Below are positions 10,514-18,710 of a DNA stretch of 64,000 nt, one piece after another. Both the position numbers and the translations under genes were made by a program. The stretch comes from an uncultured Rhodocyclaceae bacterium (GTDB lineage Bacteria > Pseudomonadota > Gammaproteobacteria > Burkholderiales > Rhodocyclaceae), in NCBI GenBank assembly GCA_907163225.1, contig OU015322.1:248001-312000 (forward strand), given 5' to 3'. The notes beneath the pieces were generated by a model, which was not told the origin of the DNA, did not search any database, and was given only the letters and a program-made list of their open reading frames with translations. Position 1 is the first letter of the stretch. Each line of letters starts with the position of its first letter.

Positions 10514-10888
10514 ATGGAAATTCGGAAGCCAAGTCGCCGGCGGCGGCACCACCCAGAGGAATTCAAGCTGGCGGTGGTTGAAGCGTGTTGCGAGGCGGGC
10601 GCCTCGGTCGCTGGCATTGCGATGGCGAATGGTGTTAATGCCAATCAGGTCCGCCGGTGGATGCGTGAGCGCGGAGTTGAACCACCAACGCGGAGAGTAC
10701 CGATACCCATGCTCGAATCAACACCGGCGATGGCACCGGCCTTCGTGCAGTTGCCGATTGCACCTGCGGCACCGGCGTTGGGCGATATCCGGATCGAAAT
10801 CCGGCGCGGCAACACCGCGATCAAGGTGGACTGGCCGGTTCAGGCGTCGGGCGATTGTGCTGCCTGGTTACGCGACTGGCTGCGATGA
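10514..10888 (+). CDS. IS66 accessory protein TnpA
   Basis: The 124-residue protein has an N-terminal helix-turn-helix of the OrfA type (RRHHPEEFKLAVVEACCEAG, then GVNANQVRRWMRE). It is the first IS66 gene and likely binds the element ends. Its stop overlaps the tnpB start as ATGA, implying translational coupling. Confidence 0.93.
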   Translation: MEIRKPSRRRRHHPEEFKLAVVEACCEAGASVAGIAMANGVNANQVRRWMRERGVEPPTRRVPIPMLESTPAMAPAFVQLPIAPAAPALGDIRIEIRRGNTAIKVDWPVQASGDCAAWLRDWLR

Positions 10889-11214
10889 TCCGGGTCGATG
10901 CCTTGTGGCTCTCGACTCGACCGCTGGACATGCGGGCGGGAACGGAAACCATCCTGGCTCAGGTCGTCCGGATCTTCGGTGAAGCAAAGCCACATCATGC
11001 CTACCTCTTTGCCAATCAACGCGGCAACCGCCTGAAGGTGCTGGTGCATGACGGTTACGGCGTTTGGCTGGCGAACCGTCGCCTGAATCAAGGGCGGTTT
11101 CAACTCCGGCCAAGCGATGGCAGCGTCGCGCTCACCCGGGGGCAATTCGACGCCCTGATTCTGGGCCTACCCTGGGAACGGCTGGCCGATGGTGGCGTGA
11201 TCCGGGTTCTGTGA
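10885..11214 (+). CDS. IS66 Orf2 family protein TnpB
   Basis: The 109-residue protein matches the IS66 Orf2-like family: LSTRPLDMRAGTETI, AYLFANQRGNRLKVLVHDG, and FDALILGLPWERL. The start at 10885 is chosen for the ATGA overlap with tnpA and because the family begins here; an in-frame ATG at 10855 lies inside tnpA. It is needed for IS66 transposition, but its mechanism is not established. Confidence 0.93.
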   Translation: MIRVDALWLSTRPLDMRAGTETILAQVVRIFGEAKPHHAYLFANQRGNRLKVLVHDGYGVWLANRRLNQGRFQLRPSDGSVALTRGQFDALILGLPWERLADGGVIRVL

Positions 11215-11275
11215 CTGTCCACTAGTAGGGAAGTCCACGATGGCCGGCGGGGTCGCCGGCTGGCATCATTTCTGG

Positions 11276-12778
11276 ATGTCGCTTCCTGCCAATATCGATC
11301 AACTCAGCGCCGACGAATTGCGCCGTCTGCTCATTGAGCAAGACCGGGAACTCAACTGGCGCCAAGTGAAGATCGATAAGCTGACGCATGAAGTGGCGTA
11401 CTACAAACGCCATTACTTCGGCGTCAAGGCCGAACGCCTGCCGGTTGAGCAAGGGCAGTTGTTTGAAGAGACCCTCGCCGCGGACATGGCGGCGATCACC
11501 GAAGAGTTGGCGCAGCTTTCGGAAACGAAGCCCAAGGGGCAAGCCAAGCGCAAACCCTTGCCGCCGGAGCTGCCGCGCACCGAGATTCACCATGAGCCGG
11601 AATCGACCACCTGCGCCTGTGGCTGCCAGATGAAGCGCATCGGCGAAGAGGTTGCCGAGAAATTGGACTACACGCCGGGTGTCTTTACGGTCGAACGCCA
11701 CATCCGCGGCAAGTGGGCCTGTACCGAATGCGAAACGCTGGTACAGGCACCGGTGCCGGCGCATGTGATCGACAAGGGCATCCCGACCACCGGATTGCTC
11801 GCGCAGGTGCTGATCGCCAAGTATCTCGATCATCTGCCGCTGTATCGCCAGGAAGGCATCTTCGGTCGCGCCGGCTTGCCGATTCCGCAATCGACACTGG
11901 CCCAGTGGGTCGGCCAGATGGGCGTTGCCCTGCAACCGCTAGTCGATGCACTGAAAGCCGAGATGCTCACCTATCCGGTCCTGCATGCCGACGAAACGCC
12001 GGTGGCCATGCTCGATCCGGGCGCTGGCAAGACGCATCGAGCTTACTTATGGCCCTACAGCATCGGCGCCTTCGAGCCGGTCAAGGCGGTGGTCTATGAC
12101 TTTGCTGACAGCCGGGCGGGCAAACATGCCCGGGAATTCCTCGGCGACTGGCGCGGTACGCTCGTCTGCGATGATTACTCGGGCTACAAGGCACTGATCG
12201 CCGACGGCGTCACCGAAGCCGGTTGCATGGCCCATGCACGCCGGAAATTCTTCGACCTGCATGCCAACAACCAGAGCCAGATTGCCCAGCAGGCGCTGGT
12301 CTATATCCAGAAGCTCTACCAGGTTGAGCGGGAAGTCGCCGAGTTCAGCCCTGCCGAACGGCAACGAATACGGCAGGAACAGGCCAAACCGATTCTCGAT
12401 GAGTTCCATGACTGGCTGACCCGGCACCGATTGCAGGTGCCGAATGGATCCTCAACGGCCAAAGCGATCGATTACAGCCTCAAACGCTGGACGGCGCTCG
12501 CCCATTACGTCGACGACGGTCAGGTGCCGATCGACAACAACTGGATCGAGAATCGCATCCGGCCCATCGCCACGGGCCGGAAGAACTGGCTATTTGCCGG
12601 CAGCTTGCGTGCCGGCAAGCGGGCCGCCGCCATCATGAGTCTGATCCAGTCGGCCAAACTCAATGGACACGATCCCTTCCTTTATCTGAAGGACATCCTG
12701 TCTCGCTTGCCGACTCAGCCCAACAGCCGGATCGGCGAATTGCTGCCACATCGCTGGTTGCCAGATACCCCAGCCTGA
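11276..12778 (+). CDS. IS66 transposase TnpC
   Basis: The 500-residue protein has an N-terminal coiled coil with KRHYFGVKAERL, a zinc-finger-like CACGC...CTEC region, and a DDE catalytic core: VLHADETPV (first D), LVCDDYSGYKAL (second D) and DNNWIENRIRP (E). The C-terminus ends with the usual IS66 tail (LYLKDILSRLPT). All catalytic residues are present. An in-frame ATG at 11240 would add 12 residues. It sits about 60 bases after tnpB. Confidence 0.95.
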   Translation: MSLPANIDQLSADELRRLLIEQDRELNWRQVKIDKLTHEVAYYKRHYFGVKAERLPVEQGQLFEETLAADMAAITEELAQLSETKPKGQAKRKPLPPELPRTEIHHEPESTTCACGCQMKRIGEEVAEKLDYTPGVFTVERHIRGKWACTECETLVQAPVPAHVIDKGIPTTGLLAQVLIAKYLDHLPLYRQEGIFGRAGLPIPQSTLAQWVGQMGVALQPLVDALKAEMLTYPVLHADETPVAMLDPGAGKTHRAYLWPYSIGAFEPVKAVVYDFADSRAGKHAREFLGDWRGTLVCDDYSGYKALIADGVTEAGCMAHARRKFFDLHANNQSQIAQQALVYIQKLYQVEREVAEFSPAERQRIRQEQAKPILDEFHDWLTRHRLQVPNGSSTAKAIDYSLKRWTALAHYVDDGQVPIDNNWIENRIRPIATGRKNWLFAGSLRAGKRAAAIMSLIQSAKLNGHDPFLYLKDILSRLPTQPNSRIGELLPHRWLPDTPA

Positions 12779-12787
12779 AAAACAAGG

Positions 12788-12807
12788 TGGGTTCGCCGGG
12801 CGCTTAC
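12788..12807 (-). repeat. IS66 right terminal inverted repeat
   Basis: Perfect 20-base complement of the left end, followed at once by the second copy of the AAACGTTT target duplication at 12808-12815. Confidence 0.93.
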
Positions 12808-12825
12808 AAACGTTTGGCTATAGAT

Positions 12826-12864
12826 ATTTCTTTTTTTCTGATTTTTTCGGGTCGACCGTAGCAA
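12826..12864 (-). repeat. Dispersed repeat copy 2
   Basis: Minus-strand reading TTGCTACGGTCGACCCG, A-run, then an A-rich tail ending GAAAT. It lies between the IS66 insertion and prfC. In the pre-insertion arrangement it would have been just upstream of the Mrr-like frame, which reads open through it. Confidence 0.75.
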
Positions 12865-12919
12865 CTGCCTGCGTCGAACTCTTGCCACCTAAGCGCCGGC
12901 GGTTGCTTGTCGGCGAAGG

Positions 12920-12925
12920 TATAAT
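12920..12925 (+). promoter_or_regulatory. Probable -10 element of prfC
   Basis: A perfect TATAAT lies 31 bases upstream of the prfC GTG start. No good -35 hexamer is seen at 16-18 bases spacing. Confidence 0.4.
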
Positions 12926-12955
12926 TGCCGCCTTTCCGCTTTTGCTAGCCCTGCC

Positions 12956-14530
<1,575 letters not shown>

Positions 14531-14532
14531 GC

Positions 14533-14985
14533 ATGACCGTCCGGGTTCAGGAAGGCGATTTTGACCTGAATGTCGAGTTGACCGCGCTGCGCGCCGGCGA
14601 CGCGCGGGTCGGCGCGCTGGCCAGTTTTTTGGGGCTAGTGCGCGACCTGAACGACGGGACCAGCGTCTCCGAAATGACGCTGGAGCACTATCCGGGGATG
14701 ACCGAAAAGGCGCTGGAAGAAATTGTCACGGACGCCAAAGGGCGCTGGGAAATTTACGACGCGCTGGTCATCCACCGCGTCGGCCCGCTCAAGCCCTGCG
14801 ACCAGATCGTGCTGGTCGCCGTGACCAGCGCCCACCGTGGCGAAGCCTTCGCTGCCTGCGAATTCATCATGGATTTCCTGAAGACCCGAGCCCCGTTCTG
14901 GAAGCGCGAGGCAACGCCGGATGGTGCCCGCTGGGTCGATGCGCGCGATGCGGACGACAGCGCAGCGGCGCGCTGGCAGAAATAG
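14533..14985 (+). CDS. moaE: Molybdopterin synthase catalytic subunit MoaE
   Basis: The 150-residue protein has LASFLGLVRDLND, MTLEHYPGMTEKAL, IHRVGPLKPCDQIVLVAV, SAHRGEAFAACEFIMDFLKTRAPFWKRE, all diagnostic of MoaE. It transfers sulfur from thiocarboxylated MoaD to precursor Z in molybdenum-cofactor synthesis. The lysine of the FWKRE motif is the catalytic-region residue. It starts two bases after prfC, so the two are probably one transcript; MoaD is not in the window. Confidence 0.96.
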   Translation: MTVRVQEGDFDLNVELTALRAGDARVGALASFLGLVRDLNDGTSVSEMTLEHYPGMTEKALEEIVTDAKGRWEIYDALVIHRVGPLKPCDQIVLVAVTSAHRGEAFAACEFIMDFLKTRAPFWKREATPDGARWVDARDADDSAAARWQK

Positions 14986-15060
14986 CCTCGTTCGCCAGCT
15001 GCCGAACCGCAGCTTGGCTGCGGCCGGTAGCAATATTTTCAGCTGATCTATTGGCCGCCT

Positions 15061-15654
15061 TTAAATTCCCGACATCGGGATAAACCCCGGCAGCGCCTTG
15101 ATGCGCGCAATCCATTCGACAATCTTAGGGTAGGGCTGGAGCGAAATGCCGCCTTCGTGCGCCAGCGCGATGTAGGGCATTACTGCGCAGTCGGCAATGG
15201 TTGGCCTGTCCAGCGCCAGCCATTGATGCTTGGCGAGATGCGCGTCGATCACCGGCAGGATGTTGCCGGCGCGCTTCACCGCATCGGCTTTGTCGATGGC
15301 GTAGCCGAATTTATCGACCAGTCGGGCGGCGCCCGGGCCATTCTGGATTTCGTTGGCGGCGGTCGATAGCCATTGCATGACCTCGCCCATCTCGGCCGGA
15401 TCACGCGGTAGCCAGTTTTCGCCGGCGTATTTGCTGGCCAGATAAACGAGGATGGCCTGCGAGTCGCGCAGCACGACCGGGGCGTCGTCGAGGATGGGCA
15501 GCTGGCCCAGCGGGTTGAGCTCGATGAGCGGGGCGCGTTTGTGCTCGCCGCTCATAAAATCGACTGGAGCGATTTCCAGCGGAATGGTGGCCAGCGCGGC
15601 AAAGAGCCGAACCTTGTAGCAGTTGCCGGAGGGTTCAAGATCGTAGAGTTTCAT
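15061..15654 (-). CDS. Glutathione S-transferase family protein
   Basis: The 197-residue protein has a thioredoxin-fold N-terminal domain (MKLYDLEPSGNCYKVRLFAAL, then ELNPLGQLPILDD and LRDSQAILVYLA, the glutathione-binding region) and a helical C-terminal domain (LDRPTIADCAVMPYIALA). It probably conjugates or reduces electrophiles with glutathione. It follows the flavin-type gene after three bases in the same direction, and a LysR regulator is divergent, suggesting a small stress- or xenobiotic-response unit. Confidence 0.9.
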   Translation of the reverse strand: MKLYDLEPSGNCYKVRLFAALATIPLEIAPVDFMSGEHKRAPLIELNPLGQLPILDDAPVVLRDSQAILVYLASKYAGENWLPRDPAEMGEVMQWLSTAANEIQNGPGAARLVDKFGYAIDKADAVKRAGNILPVIDAHLAKHQWLALDRPTIADCAVMPYIALAHEGGISLQPYPKIVEWIARIKALPGFIPMSGI

Positions 15655-15657
15655 GGC

Positions 15658-16254
15658 TTACTCCTGGGTGATGGGCGTTGCGGAGGGCGGCGAACAGCGG
15701 TTTTGCCACTCGCTTTCGGTATAGCGCGGGGTGATGTGCTGGGCGCAATTCCAGTCAAATGCAACGATCTGGATGAGCATGATGCGCTCGACATTGCTCT
15801 CGGGAAATTTCATTTTTGCCCATAAATCCGGGTTGACCGTGGCAAGCTCAATGAGCTCGACCTGCCCCAGGATTTTCAGCCGGCGGCGGTTCGGGTAATC
15901 CATCAGGATCAGCGCGGCGCGGTCGTTGTGCGTCAGATTGCCGACGCTGACGTACTGGCGGTTGCCCGACAGATCGGCAAAGGCCAGCGTGTTCGGGCCC
16001 AATGCCTGGAGAAATCCGGCCGGCCCGCCGCGATGCTGCACATGCGGCCAGCCGGTTTCGCTGACGGTGGAAAGATAAAAGCTGTCGCGGGCCGCGATGA
16101 ATTCGCGCTCACGCGGGCCGAGTTCCGGTCTGGCGACATCGCCTTCCATGCCGGGCATAAGGTTCGGACGCTCGCCCAGATCGCGCCCGCCAAGCAGGCG
16201 CTGGCTGGCACGGACGCCGGGGGTGTAAGCGATGCTGGCAAAGTGGCGGGACAC
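15658..16254 (-). CDS. Pyridoxamine 5'-phosphate oxidase-family FMN-binding protein
   Basis: The 198-residue protein has a split-barrel flavin-binding pattern: FYLSTVSETGWPHVQHRGGPAGFLQ, LAFADLSGNRQYVSVGNL, RAALILMDYPNRRRLKILGQVEL, and IQIVAFDWNCAQHITPRY at the C-terminus. This is the family that is often annotated as pyridoxamine oxidase-like; substrate unknown. It is the first gene of a two-gene unit with the GST and is divergent from the LysR gene. Codons around 15807-15846 resemble the dispersed repeat. Confidence 0.85.
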   Translation of the reverse strand: MSRHFASIAYTPGVRASQRLLGGRDLGERPNLMPGMEGDVARPELGPREREFIAARDSFYLSTVSETGWPHVQHRGGPAGFLQALGPNTLAFADLSGNRQYVSVGNLTHNDRAALILMDYPNRRRLKILGQVELIELATVNPDLWAKMKFPESNVERIMLIQIVAFDWNCAQHITPRYTESEWQNRCSPPSATPITQE

Positions 16255-16363
16255 GGCAGATTTCCTTTTTTGGCTGGAACGAGGCCATCATCAGCTATGC
16301 GGCTATCGCAATAAATAGACTGATGGCTACAATACTTATGCAAAAAACGGTTTAATAAGACCT

Positions 16364-17266
16364 ATGGATAAATTGCGAGCCATGACTACCTTCGTGCGCA
16401 TCGTCGAGACCGGGAGCCTGACGGCGGCGGCCGATCGCCTCGGAACGTCGCCAACCTCGGTGGTGCGCAGCCTCTCCGCGCTGGAAAAGTCGCTGGGCGT
16501 TCGTCTGCTGAACCGCACGACGCGGCGCATGGCGCTGACCGAAGAGGGGCGCGATTATTTCGAGCGATGCCGACATCTGCTGAATGATGTCGAAGAGGCC
16601 GAAGCGGCGCTGCTGGCGCGGCAAGTCAAGCCGGCCGGGCGGTTGGTTATCACCGCGCCTGTGATGTTCGGGCGGCTGCATGTCGGGCCGCTGGTGACCG
16701 ATTTTCTGGCAGCGCATCCGGCGGTGCGCGTGGAGCTTTTGCTGCTTGATCGCGTCGTTGATCTGATCGATGAAGGCATCGACCTCGCCGTGCGCATCGG
16801 TACGCTGCCCGAATCGTCGCTGGTGGCCATTCCGCTCGGCAGCACCCGGCGGATTGTCTGCGCCAGCCCGGCCTATCTGGCGATCCACGGTCAACCGGAA
16901 AATCCGGCCGAATTGCAAAATCATCGCGGAATTAAAACCACCGGCTCAAGCCTTGAAGCAGACTGGCCTTTTCAGCAAGACGGCCGGCCTGAGAGGGTGG
17001 CGATGCCACACGTGCTGGCCAGCAATCACATCGACTTTGCCATCGATGCCTGCCTGAAAGGCGTCGGTTGCGGGCGGTTTTTCGCATACCAAGTGCGCGA
17101 GCATTTGGCGACTGGCAAGCTGGTTCGCCTGCTGCGCGACTACGAAACGCCGCCCTTGCCGGTCAGCTTTGCTTACCCACACGCCCGGCTTTTGTCATCG
17201 CGGGTGCGCGCCTTCATTGATCAAGCGGCACCGCGTCTCCGCGAAACACTCTTGGAATCCAGCTGA
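16364..17266 (+). CDS. LysR-family transcriptional regulator
   Basis: The 300-residue protein has an N-terminal winged helix (MDKLRAMTTFVRIVETGSLTAAADRLGTSPTSVVRSLSALEKS would be the recognition unit, residues 1-60) and a periplasmic-binding-fold effector domain (AGRLVITAPVMFGRLHVGPLV onward). It is divergently arranged with the flavin/GST pair, the standard layout for a LysR protein controlling its neighbours. The effector is not predictable from sequence. Confidence 0.92.
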   Translation: MDKLRAMTTFVRIVETGSLTAAADRLGTSPTSVVRSLSALEKSLGVRLLNRTTRRMALTEEGRDYFERCRHLLNDVEEAEAALLARQVKPAGRLVITAPVMFGRLHVGPLVTDFLAAHPAVRVELLLLDRVVDLIDEGIDLAVRIGTLPESSLVAIPLGSTRRIVCASPAYLAIHGQPENPAELQNHRGIKTTGSSLEADWPFQQDGRPERVAMPHVLASNHIDFAIDACLKGVGCGRFFAYQVREHLATGKLVRLLRDYETPPLPVSFAYPHARLLSSRVRAFIDQAAPRLRETLLESS

Positions 17267-17423
17267 CAGCGCACGCTGGGCTCAGGGCGATGCCACCAAG
17301 CTGCGCCAGATTTCCGACCGCTACAGCGCCAACGTCACCCTGGGTGGTGCTGATGATCCGGCCTGCCTGGTACCGAACAATGTGTTTCTGAACATGATCA
17401 AGGAGAAGTGCCCCAATCTGCGA
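17265..17423 (+). pseudogene. Decayed duplicate of the prfC 3' end
   Basis: This stretch aligns with prfC bases 14353-14505 at roughly four bases in five. In the protein frame it reads [20 protein letters not shown] then PNNVFLNMIKEKCPNLR, against [20 protein letters not shown] and [17 protein letters not shown] in PrfC. It has no start codon of its own and carries a two-base insertion at its left end. It starts at the last bases of the LysR gene and stops exactly where a dispersed repeat begins. It cannot encode a working factor. Confidence 0.9.
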
Positions 17424-17462
17424 TTGCTACGGTGAACCGGAAAAAAGGGCCAAAATTGAAAT
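17424..17462 (+). repeat. Dispersed repeat copy 3, abutting the prfC tail duplicate
   Basis: TTGCTACGGTGAACCGG, A-run, then GGGCCAAAATTGAAAT: almost the consensus. It joins the prfC-derived sequence with no gap (CTGCGA then TTGCTACGG). Confidence 0.92.
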
Positions 17463-17478
17463 CCTGGCCTTGCGTACA

Positions 17479-18645
17479 TCAGCGCTTCTTTCGCCCCCCG
17501 GCCGTGTGACGCCAGCGGATGAAACCCGTTGTCAGAGCCAGCAAAGGCAGCAGGCCGGCAAGGCAGACGACGATACGCCCGGCCAGTCCGAAAGCCTCGC
17601 CATTGTGCAGCGGATGCAGCCAGGCGAGCAGGGTGTCGCTGGCTGCGAAGCGGCGTGGATCGCGTTCGGCCAGGATGTCGCCGGTGCTGGCATCGATCCA
17701 CACTTGGGTACGCGGAAAGCGCTGGCTTGGCTCGCCCGGTTGGCGCATCTGAACCCGCCAGATCGGCTTGCCGGCGCCCGGTGTCTCAAGCCAGCGCAGT
17801 TCGGCATCAGGGAAGCGTTTTTGGGCAATGGCGACCGCCTGCTCGGCGCTCACCGACAGCACAGTTCCTGCGCTGCTGCCGGTGCCGGTATACCCCGCGG
17901 TGATCGGGGAAAAGAAATTGAGGGCCGGTGAAAACCAGGCTGGGACGACCAGCATCAGCCCTGTGATGCACAGGGTCAGGCTGACGAGCAGGGTATAGAC
18001 GCCGGGTTTGACATGCCAGTCGTAGATCAGCCGCTTCCAGGCGGCGTTGGGTTTGAAACCGAGCGCGCCCCGCCAGGCAATCGGCCTGGGCCACCATAGG
18101 TAAAGGCCGCTGAGCAACAGAGCAAGAAACAGAATGCCGCAGCAGGCCAGCAGCGTCTGTCCGGTTTCGCCGAGCAATAGCGCGTAATGCAGGTTGTAGA
18201 GCCAGGTGCTGGGATCGTCGCCCCAGAAATGGCGGCTGCTCACCGTCAGGTCGGTTGGCGAGAGGGTGAGCATCAGCGGGGCGAAATGCTGCCCCCGCGT
18301 TTCGCTCGGCAGGTAGTAGCGGGCCTGAATCGGCGTGCCTTCGTCGCGTGGCATCTCGATGCGCCAGGGGCCATCGCGCTGCGGTTCTGCGGCTTGCAAG
18401 GCTGCAAAAACGGCGTTGAGCCGGATGGGCTGGACAGGCCCCTGTGCGCGCCGTTGCGGATGCAGCAGGAGATCGAGTTCGGGATAAAAGGCCAGCCAAC
18501 TACCAGTGAGCCCAGCGATGACCAGCACAAGCCCCAGGGACAGCCCGATCCAGCGGTGACCGGTACGGATCAACTCCCGCACCGCCCGCCGGCGGCCAAT
18601 GGCAGGGCTGGGCAGGGGGATGGCACGGGCGTGGTGGGCGGACAT
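17479..18645 (-). CDS. PepSY-associated transmembrane protein (iron-uptake type)
   Basis: The 388-residue protein has four membrane spans: near the N-terminus (IGLSLGLVLVIAGLTGSWLAF), two central (LLACCGILFLALLLSGLYLW and VYTLLVSLTLCITGLMLVV) and one C-terminal (IVVCLAGLLPLLALTTGFI). Between are periplasmic PepSY-like regions with conserved LYNLHYALLLGE and DASTGDIL. Such proteins accompany TonB-dependent siderophore receptors and are thought to help reduce or release ferric siderophores. The TonB receptor gene lies just upstream on the same strand with a 65-base gap. Confidence 0.88.
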   Translation of the reverse strand: MSAHHARAIPLPSPAIGRRRAVRELIRTGHRWIGLSLGLVLVIAGLTGSWLAFYPELDLLLHPQRRAQGPVQPIRLNAVFAALQAAEPQRDGPWRIEMPRDEGTPIQARYYLPSETRGQHFAPLMLTLSPTDLTVSSRHFWGDDPSTWLYNLHYALLLGETGQTLLACCGILFLALLLSGLYLWWPRPIAWRGALGFKPNAAWKRLIYDWHVKPGVYTLLVSLTLCITGLMLVVPAWFSPALNFFSPITAGYTGTGSSAGTVLSVSAEQAVAIAQKRFPDAELRWLETPGAGKPIWRVQMRQPGEPSQRFPRTQVWIDASTGDILAERDPRRFAASDTLLAWLHPLHNGEAFGLAGRIVVCLAGLLPLLALTTGFIRWRHTAGGRKKR

Positions 18646-18710
18646 CGAATCAAGAAGCGCGGTGCGGCACGGGCCAAAGCGGCCCGGCAGTATGCCATGC
18701 CGCGACGGAC

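Larger units (their letters stand above)
10429..12807 (+). mobile_element. Complete IS66-family insertion sequence
   Basis: The 2,379-bp element has 20-bp perfect terminal inverted repeats (GTAAGCGCCCGGCGAACCCA at the left, its complement at the right), an 8-bp target duplication, and the three-gene IS66 set tnpA, tnpB and tnpC, all intact and in the same direction. It has inserted into the 5' region of the Mrr-like gene. The exact duplication and intact genes indicate a fairly recent, possibly still mobile, copy. Confidence 0.95.
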
